Shown here one piece after another: positions 45,702 to 57,180 of a DNA stretch of 64,000 nucleotides (its first letter is position 1; each line of letters starts with the position of its first letter). A model generated the notes under the pieces. The model did no database searches. It was not told where the DNA came from and saw only the letters and a program-made list of their open reading frames with translations. The position numbers and the translations under genes are program-made. Source of the DNA: Onchidella celtica (Eukaryota > Mollusca > Gastropoda > Systellommatophora > Onchidiidae). The stretch spans positions 7,818,134 to 7,882,133 of the forward strand of contig OZ007580.1 of assembly GCA_963931925.1 (NCBI GenBank). Direction: 5' to 3'.

Positions 45702-47602
45702 TTGGACAGACTCAGTATGCTAATACACAACAGGCACAGACACAAACTGACTGTGCCCGTGCGCCTAACACAACTCAATAGGCTTGCCATGCTTTCTGCC
45801 TGTCGACGCGCCTTGCCAGAGACTACAATTAAAGTTTGTCAGTTTCATGTCGGTCAAGCATGGCACCGAAAACTTCAACAAATTGGACTATCTTCTGAGT
45901 ACAAGTCTACCAGTGAAACTGCAATGTGGCTAACATCCTTTTTTTGGCTTACCGGCGCTTGAGCCTAGTGAAGTACTTTGTCATCATGGCCCAGTGCCCA
46001 GACCAGGATGACGATGTCACAAATCCCAGACTGGGAGATGTAATAAGTTATGACAGGACAACAATCACGAACAAACAAGTTTAACACTTAACAGAACAAT
46101 CCATCAGACTCACACATTTATTAAACATAATTATACAGATAATAGCGCAATTACATACATTATATTATTGAAATTAACTGCCGTACAACGGCCTTATTCT
46201 CACACGCACTCTCCCTCGGATCCACAACCCGGTAGTTACTCCTAAAGGCACTTCGGCCTCAGCCTCTCCCCTCAGGGTCTTAATAGCACATTAATAATTC
46301 ACTGGCACCGCAGTCTCTCAATATCACCTTCCTATTGTCATACACCTTAGCATTCCCCTAGCACCTCAGCAGGGCAATAACACATTATCATTTCAATAGA
46401 CATTATCATTTCAATAGCCCATCAACATGGCAATAGTACATTATTAGTTCACTAGCCCATCAACATGGCAATAGTACATTATCACATTCACGCTCATATC
46501 TACGTCCCTGTCCGTGGCCTGACTGCCACGACTTTATGTGCCTCTACTGTCCTGCACTGACAGCCTCACTTCTGGCCTATGTGTGGCCTCCCGACCTCGG
46601 CACCTACAAGAATAACATTACATTGGTATAATGCCATACCATTTCTATTCACTCCACCTCTCCTTACAACCCATGAAGCGTACACACACTAGTTCACCTT
46701 TCACTCACCACACATCTTACGGTAACACACCTCCATCGGAGTACACAATACTCACTCGTGCTACAAATCCATGAACTCAACTTTCATCTATCGCTCATGG
46801 CGCACATTGCTATATCCAATATCAAGGACTTCCACATTCCTCACATATGCTTATTTACATCATGGTAATAGACGAATATAATACATCAATCATAATTATC
46901 AATCAACGTTCTACCTACCAGTCATCACTGGAAAAACACTCTCATCCGTCTTCCGACTGCTCCCCTTATGTTCGCCCGCTGGGCTCTTACTAGCGTCCGT
47001 TCAGTAGGACCTTCTAACTTGCAGTGATAGTAATACAGCGCTTTCGCCTCATTCAGACCCCCCACAACTCACAACATGCACGCTTTAACTTAATTGTCTA
47101 CGTGCGTTAATTTTACTCTCCTCCTTTCCCGTCTTTCCCCACTTGTCTGCCGTGAGCCCTTCTTACTCTACACCCGCTCTGTAGCAATCCCCTTAATTGC
47201 ACTCACTCCACTCGTGACAGACGACAAACTCACAATGTTTTCAGACTATGTATTTGACATCTACATTTCTTCAACTGCCAGATACCCGCCCAGCTTGTGG
47301 ACTTGTCTTGAAAGTTCCGTCAGAACGGCCAATGCATGCGAAAGTTTCCATAAACATTTTGCAAGCCACTTTACATCGCCGCATCCAAACATATTCCTGT
47401 TGATCGAAAAACTCGCAGAAGAACAGCTACGAACTGACATAAAGGTCAGATCATCCTATTAGTACCACAATGTTCCTGTGAGACGCTTGTGTGAGCGTGA
47501 GAGAATTGGGGAGACCTTCATTACTGACTACAATGAGCAAAGGCTGTCTCAGGCAGAGTTTGTGCACAAAATGGCTCTGAGGATGCTACCTGTCAAGTTG
47601 TG
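45702..47602 (+). pseudogene. MULE transposase pseudogene split by an LTR
   Basis: Before the LTR the frame reads ALPETTIKVCQFHVGQAWHR and LSSEYKSTSETAMWLTSFF, the C-x2-H-containing part of a MULE transposase, then a frameshift. After the LTR (47225 on) come FSDYVFDIYISSTARYPPSL, SVRTANACESFHKHFASHF and HPNIFLLIEKLAEEQ, the family's C-terminal region. An in-frame TAG follows, then more related sequence to a TGA near 47602. The upstream catalytic part is missing. The LTR interrupts an Asp-rich stretch at GATGACGA. Confidence 0.82.
46015..47219. mobile_element. Solo LTR (TGTCAC...GTGACA), family copy B
   Basis: This 1,205-bp insertion starts TGTCACAAATCCCAGACTGG and ends CACTCCACTCGTGACA, flanked by GACGA on both sides (46010-46014, 47220-47224). 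It is collinear with copy A at 32830 along its length but clearly diverged. TG...CA ends with a 5-bp duplication indicate an LTR retrotransposon. The lack of any gag-pol and its single-LTR length indicate a solo LTR left by recombination. Confidence 0.9.
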
Positions 47603-49386
47603 AGGCCCTTTTTAATATTTTTTAAAACAATTTTTATCATGGTTTTAACAGCTCTCAATATAAACATTATCCTGCTCAAAATCCGACTTCCACCTCTCCG
47701 TGGTGAGCAGGGGGCAACACGTATCATGACCGTTTCAATCAGCTGTTAACTGTTATAATTACATGCATTTAATTCTTACAAAATTCACCAGAAAAAAAAG
47801 CAAAGAAACAGTCTCAATAAGTGGCGAACGGAAGAGGTTGACTAGACGTTAGAAAAATTAAGTATCGATATGCCAAAAACCGGCTCAGTCTTCCAACAGC
47901 TTTTACGAGCTGCCTTTGAAGTTTTGAACAATAGGATTAAAAATCCGGCTCAGTTTTCCGGTACTCGTCTAAGATGCTTTCTCAGCAAAAAAACATAACA
48001 AAACAAAAAAATTGATCGGCTCTATTAGCAAACCTTAAAGATAGTGGATATTTCTCTGGGGCCAGCCCTCTCACCACAAAGGGCTTCACAGAAATGGTGT
48101 GAACTAAGACTTGAATACAGCCGCCGATCGTCAAGACAAATGGTGCCACTCACATCTCAACTTACCTGATTTCAGTGAGGCCATGTGTCATAAAAGGGTA
48201 TCTCATTAGAGGGCGATCTACATGGAAATGGGTTAAAATATTGCTCACCTGAGGAAGCAGTGAACTGCTCAAGGCCCATTTCCTTAGCAAATTCCTGTGC
48301 TTTCATGCACAAGACAGGACCACTGACTGGGGCACCGCAGCTTCTCATCTGCTTGAACCATTCAAGGTCGTCGTTATTTGCATGGTGCATTCGTTTTCTC
48401 TGTGGCTGGAACTGAGCTGCCTCCACATTTCTCTTTATCGTGGCCTTCTGGCGAATAATAGTTGCCAACGTTGATTTGGCCAGTCCATGCCGACGACATA
48501 TCTCCGACCGAGCTACGCCTCTTTCAACTTCACTGATGAGCTTCAGCTTGAAATCAAGCGTGAAACAAGCTTGTTTTTTCTTGACTTCCATTAGAATTTA
48601 AAGTTTGAAAATTTTTTTAATTTTTTAAATAAGTAAAATAAGACAGGGTGATAACGAACAATGCGTGGTGACAGAGAAGAACTGGTCAGTGGTGTATAAT
48701 ATTGTAGTGTTATGTGTAGGCCTGACGTTGTGTGTCACAGTTGGAGATGGGGAATGAGGGGCAGGCCCACGCGAGGCCTAGGTGATAGTGTGCGCGCTGG
48801 GGTACGGGAGGGAATGAGAAGGATGGTCTTACAGTAACACTAGGCTTGCACATGGCGAGGTCGCGGGCTTTTCAGTGTTTTCATAGCACGTGGCTAGCAC
48901 AGACTGACAACACTGTCCAAATGAATGGAACGTGCTATGCGGGTTGACCACGCAAACCTGAGTGTGTTATCGAAAATAATTATGTGCAAAGAAGGGTTGA
49001 AACGGGCCTTTGTGAAGAGGGATGGTGTTAAGCCATGATTGTGCTAACGAAGTTGTACATAGTACATGTACCCCGATTACACAATACAGGCAGCGAAGTC
49101 AAAGACACAGAGTAAGGCGGCCAGAACTACTGCTAAGCCATTCATGCTACTTTCTTGTTTTACCACCATGGTATGGTCATTTCTAAGGAAAAATTAATGA
49201 AGAGATCTTACACAGGTGCCTGCGCTTTTGGGGGGTGGGGGGGGGGTGTGGCGCAAGGAAAGATGTAATTACCTGTATGGCATTGGGCAAACACCATAAT
49301 AATGGTTATTTGTCTGTTCATCTGTTCAGAGGTAAATCGAAGTCTAATCCATCTCCGAACAACTTCGAATTATGTGGACTCCACTG

Positions 49387-52300
49387 TATATCCAATGTTG
49401 TTTTGTTCCTAGCCAGATGTTATGGCAACACTACATTTGAGAATCACAAACAATAAAATTATTTTCTGAACAAGTGATTTTGGACTATTAACTTATGCCT
49501 GTTCTTTCATCGTATTGTATGCATTATGACATTTGTTGAAGCAATATGGCGCACAGCATGAATAGAATGCTTGATATAATGATGAATTAATGACGTCGAT
49601 TTGTTACAGTGCTCCTGCGTCTGAAAAAAGAAACAAAATAAGTGACATCAGTCAAGGCCTACACTGATAGCTGAACAATGAACAAAATTCAATATTTTCC
49701 CTATTTGGCTTTGTAAAATCCTACATTGCTCATGACTTCCGCGATTCACTGCCAGATGGCGGTGTGAAATCTGTGCACGCTAAATGCACTGGCTGTTTCG
49801 GCTTATTGTTTCTAGTATCTTTGGAAAAAGTCAGCTGACACTGTAAAGACTTCTGACTGGTTGTTAATTGAGCCATTTCTACTATTTTGATGTAGATTTA
49901 ATGACAGTTTCAGCCCATTTTCCACATTTAAGCACCAGTGCTTCATTATTTTATGAAAAAAGAATAGTTTTGGAACCAAATATTTAAGGTTCTTATTTGT
50001 AGGAAAGGAACAGAATGCTGTGGACAGCTTTTGAGTGGAAACAAGTTTGAGTAGTTGCTGCGCCATAAACCAATTCTTCATGTCATCTACATGTCCTAAT
50101 ATGTCGTATTATCTTGAAGTCGATAGCACAGTATTAATTTCACCGAGATGGAACCCCTCAAATCCAACCACTGTGGGTGGAGTAAGATTTTGTTATTTGG
50201 CCTAAGGAGTGATGTCACTCTAGGTGCGCAGTGCGTCAGTCAGAGCCTGTGATTGTTTCCAGGAAAGTTTTGCGTAGCAGATCTGAGTCAGAGTACGGTA
50301 CTTAAAGTGTTATACATGTACTATACTGTAGGTATGGATAAATATTGTAAGTAAATGATAATACATGTAGTATTGAATTAAGCCGTACTTTTTTTTTTTT
50401 TTTTTTTAAATGTAAATTACTAAGCCATGTTTTCATGCATTGTTACAAAACCACCTACATACATTGTATATAATGAATGGATTCTCAGCTGGATGAATTT
50501 TTCAGATGCATTTTTTTGTAATGAGAGGTCAGTTTTCATTGTTGAAGGACCTTGCCTGTTGACGTAAACTTTAACAATTTTTACACAATGTTTTCATTAA
50601 TGTTTGTTGCATGGAATACTTGCATGGACAGACATTTTATGTGTTTGGGCATTGATAATAATAGCAATTTGTGATGTAAAAATCAGTTCATCATTGAATA
50701 AAAAGTGCATATAGTTATTTTACAAATTTAGTTTGGTTTTTTCTTTCCCAATTTTTTGTATAGCTTCATTCATGGGTGAAAGTTGTCTAGATTATTCCGG
50801 ATTTCATTCCTGAAAAAAATATCTTCTCCCATTTTCAAAAATTCACGTGGCCTCAATGACCCGGCTGTGTGCAATTCTGTAATTGGAAGAACCCTTTCAA
50901 GGCCAAACACACCTGATCTCCATTGCCCACAGAAGGGCATCATGCTAGTACCCGAGACACGGCAGTACTACATGTATTGTATACACATGTACTACAAGCC
51001 TGTGCTGACACAGTGGCAGCATACATGATGCAGGCTTTGAGTGTGGAGCAGGCCTGTTGGATGATCATGAGTAATACATGTACAATGTAGTACTAAAGTA
51101 GACCTGTTGTTAAGACTCGGTCAGTGGGCATCTTACTGATTACCTGGTGATGTTATTTACTATTACTATTAGTGCTATTCCTGTACTGTTCTTCTTTTCA
51201 AAACTGGGGGACACTGGTCAGCTGGGTTATATCTTGGGAAAATGTGTATTGGCTGAGACCGGACGTTGTTTTGTGACATTTATTGGAAATACTGAAAGGA
51301 CACATACATTATCATCAATAATAAAATAATACGTGTAATAAGAAAAAGAAACTGACAATACATGTATTTACTAAAAGAGTACATGCATTATGCCATAATT
51401 TTTATGGACAAAGTGGTTGAATGCTGGCTGGAGTACAGACTGAGACTGAAAAGAGAACCACTGACCTGGGGTAATTTATGTTGCCAGCCTATATTTCATT
51501 TTTATTGACAGTTTCAGTTTCAGATATGGACCCATTGGAAATTTTGGTTTTCAGGTTTCTGCACCTTCAGTTGCTTTCACCCATGGCTTCATTTCAAGCA
51601 TACATAAAACATGATGGGTCCCTGTAAATGAAGAAATTTAATGCCAGAGGTGAATTCTTATCTCAGAGCCATTCCTAAAATGTCACTGCAAAAATGTCAC
51701 GAAAGGTCCAGTTTGCAAATGGTTGCTAATCACTTAAAAACAATCTTCCATAGCCAGAAAGAAGCAGAATTTCAGTAAGTGGTTTAGCTAAATGAATGTT
51801 AATCAGGCAGTTTAACTTTTCAAGATAGTTTTTGCAAAGAAGAATACATGTACAAGATAAAAGTACGGTGTATGTGTCTGGGGACCCTTTTCTCAGACAT
51901 ACAGTGATACATGCAATTATAACAGAAGTTTGGGTTCGCACTTCTAAGTTCTGTCAATAAAATCTTTCTTCAACTGATTTCCAAATTTGTACATGTAGAA
52001 ATAAACAAAATAAAATTAAAATCATGCATTGAAGCAAAGGCTTTGTAGAGATATTTTTTGGATCAGCCAGAATTCATATTTATTGAAACAAGCAAAATAA
52101 AATTTAAATTGTCTTGATGCAAAGACTTTGTGGATTATTTGTTGGATTAACCATCACACAAAGGTTTTGGGATTTGATGTTGTAGTTAGCCATGATCCAG
52201 ATTAGTTCAAACCAACAAAATAAAACTTAAAACACTAGATGAGGTAGCCTACCTGGCATTATCCAGGATAAAACTCGTGAACCCACCGTTCTCTCTCTCT

Positions 52301-52790
52301 CTTTGGTCTAGAAAGCTTCCCATATTCTAGTCTTGGTCTTACTACAGATTTCATGCGCACCAGAGCAATGCGCAATCATTGCTGGCAGCGATATTGCATG
52401 CACTGGATTGAAAGTGTATTAATATTGTTTCTGGTGTGGTGGACTTACTATAGGGAGTCAAAATAAAGATCATTGTATTTTACATTTTTACAACTTTTTA
52501 TTTAAAAATATCTGAAACTTGAATAAACGCAATCAGTTGATACAAAAGTGTTTGGGCTGGATTAGTTGACACTTATGAAAATTAATTCTATAATTTTTGA
52601 AACTCATTTAAGCTGTAATGTCAAGCAAAAAAAAAGGGCAAAACTGCACCACAATGAATCACTCCCACTACAATTTTTTTTTAATAATAAGATGTTTACA
52701 CAAAGACTGTTGTTTGATCAACCATGTTGAAGTGATATAAAATGAATTTGAAGTCAGACACATAAATCAGACACCAACATTTTTATTACA
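49387..52790. other. Intergenic or 3' UTR DNA, no gene recognised
   Basis: No frame shows a family signature. Features seen are a T-run near 50389-50407, many TACATGTA motifs, and a block at about 50960-51070 that is an inverted copy of part of the MITE at 54045. 51999-52235 has three diverged copies of a unit with CAAAATAAAA, TTGAAGCAAAGGCTTTGT and TTGGATCA. An AATAAA at 52462 is a possible plus-strand polyadenylation signal. Confidence 0.4.
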
Positions 52791-54044
52791 TGTAAATGTA
52801 AATACATGCAGGCAGTGTCTCATCAACTTGAAACAAAACGCCAAAAGACAACATTTTTATCCTCTTCTTCCTCATTCACACAAACATGTACATATCCCCC
52901 CACCAATTTTATACATGTATTCCAAGGGCCATCTTTATTCAATACAAATTTTCATCTGGTTTTACCATGTTCATGAAAAAAACCACATCCTTAGACACAA
53001 ATCCCACAAAATATAATGAAGATAGTCAATGAATAAATACATGTACCTCAAACTGACAAGGTCATGCCAAAATAGTTGGCAAGTTTCCCAGTTCTATTTG
53101 CATACTACTTTTTTCTATATGTAACACCCAAGGATATCCCAGACAACCAATGTCAATAATGACCCCAATATTTATCCTAGTTTGATGATACGTGGAAACC
53201 GTAATGTATCACTTTACAATGTTATGAGTACCTTCTTTTTTCTTTTTTTTTTTTACACAAGCATTAAATTAGATGCAAGTAAATGCATGTAATAAAGCTC
53301 AATGGTGAGACAAAAGCACAGAAAATTGAAAGACAATACTCAGCTGCAACTACATGTATTGCAAGTGTCTGACAATCCACTGTGACTTTTTGCCATCTTT
53401 GTCCATTGATGAAAATCAATCATCACAGCTGGGAACATATGAAATCTTGTTATTCTTGAGTGATGCCTAAAATGACAAAAGATTTCAATACTTAACCATG
53501 TCATGGCCTATGTGCACTGAACATCCCTGCTGAACGTTTGAAATTTGCAGTCTACTCTCACCAATGATTGACTGTCCTGACTCCCATAATTATGCCATAC
53601 ATAAATTTGACTTTTTGAGACCCAGAACAGACAGATTATTTTTATTACTTTCTTTTTTTGGACATATTTTTTCTTCAATTTGTCCAGCTTGCAACACATT
53701 CAGACTACCACATATGCATGACTTAAAATCACAACATTAATCACCACTACACAAAGCAGAAAATTGCAATTTATTAATATTTAAAACCAAGAGTGACTGT
53801 TAGAAGAGAAATAGTTGGAAACCCTGTCTAGTTACCCAACATCCCAAACAAAAGCAAGAGAATCAAATAAAGTAGCATTCCATAATTCATCCATTCATTT
53901 GCATCTTGCTCAACTTTTCCATCATGAACTGATTTGAGAGTGCTCAAACATTATACATGTATTTACAATGAAATACATCACTTGTCCAACAATTAAATCT
54001 TACATCATTCTCCCCATCTGCGGAATGCTTTCAGGACATTTTAA

Positions 54045-54789
54045 CCCTTTCGTGTTTAACCCAGCCTTTAAATATGGCCCCTGATTTGTTCAACCCGGCC
54101 GAATCCGGCTTTGTCTATGACGCTGCCATGTGTTCAACCCGTCCTGCCAGTGTCCCCCAGCTTTGTATACAATTTTGAGAGGGAGAACAGTGCATGAACA
54201 GTTATAAATAGTAAATGATATCTCCAGGTAGTCTTCAGATGCCCACTGACCCAGTTTGAACCGTAAAGCATAGGTTAGTCCTACAAGTAAAGTATTGTAT
54301 TACACATGGTCATCCAACAGGCCTGTTCCTCCCTCTAAGCCTGCATCATGTATTGATCGGCACACACTTGTAGTACATAGTACATGCATGTACTAGTGTG
54401 TGCCTTTGTGTGGGTAGTGTTGTATGCTTGGATAACTAAGGGGATGGGATGCGATGCGATAGTGTGTAATAAGTGTATTGTCTGTCTGTCTCAGTGGTAG
54501 TGTCACATACCCCTGTTCAGCATTTCACATACACATAACCAACAAGCAGATTTTGGCATCCCAGTGTAAATAGGTTCTTCTTTTAGTTCATTCATTTCTC
54601 AATAAGTATGTCAAAATTCATTATCATAGATGCGACATGGGGGCTACTACATTGTATTTCCAATTTAGTGAAGGCCTGCAGCAACGGCGGCCATAGGGCT
54701 GAAAAATGTAAACAAATCAGGGCGGCCGCGTAGCCAGGAAGTCGGCCATTGGAGCGCTCACAAGTAGCCAGAATGGAAACACGAAAGGA
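54045..54789. mobile_element. piggyBac-type MITE with TTAA target duplication
   Basis: TTAA flanks both ends (54041-54044, 54790-54793). The left end CCCTTTCGTGTTTAACCCAG and the inverted right end GGAAACACGAAAGG share the core CCTTTCGTGTT. 745 bp with no transposase. Part of the interior (54290-54390) has an inverted homologue at 50960-51070. Confidence 0.7.
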
Positions 54790-55051
54790 TTAAACTGGGT
54801 AGCTCTCATAACTGCTCAGGATGGGATTTTAAGTTGTTTGTTTTCCTAAAACTGTCCATCCAAGCCAATTTCAATTCCCAAATCCATGTATGACCCAAAA
54901 GAAATATCTCAGAACTCTGCTGAAAGCAGAGAAATACTGAACAGTTGTGTTTAACCCTGCACATATGGAACATGGCCTTCTTGTCACTGTAGGCAAAAAA
55001 GTGCATGGATGAACTTGATACAATATCTAGATAAACAGAAGTCAATATAGG

Positions 55052-55260
55052 TGAGCGGAGTGGCCGTGCGGTTAAGCGATCTGTTTTCTTCTTGGCAAGG
55101 CGATGGGTGCCGTAGCAGAGGTCGCGGGTTCTAGTCCCATCTTGATCATTTTTCTTTCTTCCTTCTTTCACTCCCGCTTTGCTTTCCTGAGCACTAACTA
55201 GGCACTACAACCTTCGTCCGCCTAATACTTATTTTCTCTTGAACTAATATCTAGATAAAC
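55052..55260 (+). repeat. tRNA-derived SINE, Ser/Leu-like head
   Basis: The sequence GAGTGGCCGTGCGGTTAAGC (box A) and GGTCGCGGGTTCTAGTCCC (box B) are spaced as in a tRNA with a long variable arm, followed by a CTTTCTTCCTTC-rich body. Antisense translation gives the GTRTRDL peptide familiar as a spurious protein from such SINEs. The acceptor stem does not pair properly, so it is not called a tRNA gene. Confidence 0.7.
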
Positions 55261-57180
55261 AGTTGTCATATATATGTTAAATAAATCCACATCACCAAAC
55301 TCAAAGCCAGTCATTACCAATACCAGACATTCTTTTGATATCAGAAAATTAAACTTTGAAAACAATCAAACTGAACACATTATATAATACAAATTTTGAC
55401 TCTGAACAAAACAAAACTACACATAGTACAGCACCTTTGTTTCAACACAACAAACTACATGTATGTTTAGTTTATTATAATGTTACATTCATTTATCTGT
55501 TTCAACAGAGAAATTTAATGTCATTTGGGTATCCTACAGACAGCACAATTTCATTCACAAAACAATCATGTTTGATTACCAACCCAAACTATTTCCATAG
55601 ATGAATAAATCTCTGCTGAAAGCCATTTACATGATTTTGACAGTAGATTATTTTAACCATGCCACACCTTCAACATTGCACCATTCAAACTCAGAGTTTG
55701 CATTACACAATGTAAAATATATATTTGTGTGTTATATTCCTACTTTTTCAATGATACTCGTGCCGGATTTTAAGTTTATTAGGAGATTTTCTTGTGGATT
55801 TTCAAACCTGCCCTTACTTAAATCATACGTCTACTGGTAATAATTACTATGAAATGAAATAAATAGTGTTCAAAACAAATGGCATGAGCTGTGTGATGTG
55901 AAAAAGTTAATTAACCCTACCACTGCAACATAATACAAACATACTCACATGTACAACTTTTTTGCAAAGAAGAAATACAACAACTCGGTTGAGTGAAAAG
56001 ATAACTGCAAGGCTAAAAAAAGAAGGCCTTGTCCCATGACCCATTTGAAAACACAAGGATAAAAGATCAAAGGCTGTACAAGATAACAGCAAAAAATTAT
56101 ATGATGTTTCTCCTGAACTAACTGGGGGATACTTTTCTAAATATGCACACGATGGGAAATTCCCAAAGAGAGCAAAATTTCTAAACTTTTCATAATCACT
56201 ACAAAACACCGTTTTCTCTCCTTACATAAGGTCAATATAAATATTTAAGTTTCTATGTATATATCCAGATTTCCTCTTCCAATATAAACATTCTTCCAAG
56301 CAAAAATCAACCTCTTCAATGCCCTGCCAATATTTCTTTGATTTTTATTTAAGCATTATATAATAAGACAAATCATAACTTGTGAAGATGACTACGCATT
56401 AGAGCAAACATTGTACTTTCAGACATAAAAACAAGAATACTGCGAAAATAAATCCAAGCCAACCCTTTTTCTTGCATGTGCAACTTTCTAATGTAGAAAG
56501 GTAGAAGTTGAAATATTAAGTGTTTCTGAAAAGAGACTGTAGTGCTGTCATGTCTTCAGCTCCGTCAGCATTTACATCCAAACACAAGCACTGAAAGATG
56601 CTGTGCGAACAAACTGTTTTTCCACTACGCTTCCACAACTATGACAAACAAAACAATGACTGCACACATTAACATCCCTAAAAAAAAAATAAAAAAAATA
56701 AAGGAATGCTGTAAACATCTCCACAAAGGCTGAATGACTGTTAGATGGAGAATGTGGCTAATGTTTACTTTGTAGTGCCATTTACAACACTGAAACTATC
56801 ACAAAAGCAAGGCCACAAAGCAGGATAATTTCTTGACATGTTAAGAAGAAACCCCATGCATCAAGCTGGATGTAGGCAGTCATGTAAGTCTATCCTATCA
56901 GCAGTGATGAGATGTCATTTCCACCATAGCCTTGAATAACCAGCATTCAAAGAAAATACTAAATGACAAAAACTATTTTATCACCATCCAAGAAAACAAA
57001 ATAATCTCTCTAAATAGTGAATACAATTAGAGTTTACTTGAACAGTGATTTTCTTTTTTATTTCAAACAACTCAGATCCAATGTCCTTACCTATCCAAAT
57101 GAAATGTGTCTTATTTAACCTACTAAGGTTCCAAATGCAAAATCAGTATGATAACATGGCCACAAAAAATTAATACTGTT

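Larger units (their letters stand above)
45514..47966 (+). mobile_element. MULE (Mutator-like element) with 8-bp target duplication
   Basis: Inverted ends GGGGTACGGAAGACTGAGCC (45514) and CTCAGTTTTCCGGTACTC (47966) are bounded by GTCTAAGA on both sides (45506-45513, 47967-47974). The end motif AACTGAGCCGGTTTTT is repeated subterminally at 45588 and, inverted, at 47878. Transposase pieces lie on the plus strand. It inserted in the intron of the Tigger transposase. Without the inner LTR it would be about 1.24 kb, so it is internally deleted. Confidence 0.85.
44046..48591 (-). pseudogene. Tigger/pogo transposase pseudogene (CENP-B-like), two exons
   Basis: Exon 1 (48591 down to 48249) encodes MEVKKKQACFTLDFKLKLIS and EICRRHGLAKSTLATIIRQK, a psq-type helix-turn-helix, then the start of the CENP-B-type DNA-binding domain (EWFKQMRSCGAPVSGPVLC). 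It ends TCCTCAG at a GTGAGC donor. Exon 2 starts at 45087 after a CTTCACCAG acceptor and restores the domain (SGWMDRFKQRKGI). The DDE part follows: LTVLVAANKSGMG, in-frame TAA, LPLLVIGKS, AWMTSVIFERWLR, IAPFVDNCPAHP, then frameshifts before TTTMLQPGDQGIIQNLK. It ends in an acidic tail. One stop and about two frameshifts make it dead. The 3.16-kb intron is mostly a MULE insertion. Confidence 0.88.
42411..49386 (-). mobile_element. Tigger-like DNA transposon with nested insertions
   Basis: Ends are CAGTGGAGTCCACGTAAATC (42411) and the inverted TTATGTGGACTCCACTG (49386), each flanked by TA. The 6,976-bp span contains a piggyBac-type MITE (42518-43288), a decayed Tigger transposase (minus strand, 44046-48591) and a MULE (45514-47966), itself split by a solo LTR. 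Without these insertions the element would be about 3.8 kb. A second Tigger-like terminus, CAGTGGAACCCTGATAATAC, lies inside at about 43671 without a found partner, so the transposase might belong to a different, inner element. Confidence 0.7.
52791..57180 (-). other. Downstream of SPCS2, possible long 3' UTR
   Basis: No gene is recognised apart from a MITE and a SINE listed separately. Minus-strand AATAAA signals occur at 57057-57062, about 120 bases after the SPCS2 stop, and at 52792-52797, among others. Either could end the transcript; sequence alone cannot decide. Confidence 0.3.

Noticed and set aside
47094..47220. Coding start of the MULE C-terminal frame within the LTR
   Set aside because: The open frame begins by chance in the LTR. 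Transposase similarity starts only after the LTR and its GACGA duplication.
55052..55150. tRNA-Ser/Leu gene
   Set aside because: The A and B boxes fit, but the ends do not pair and the antisense GTRTRDL peptide is typical of SINE copies.
54806..55171. 121-codon minus-strand frame containing GTRTRDL
   Set aside because: This is a translation of a SINE head, a well-known source of spurious proteins.
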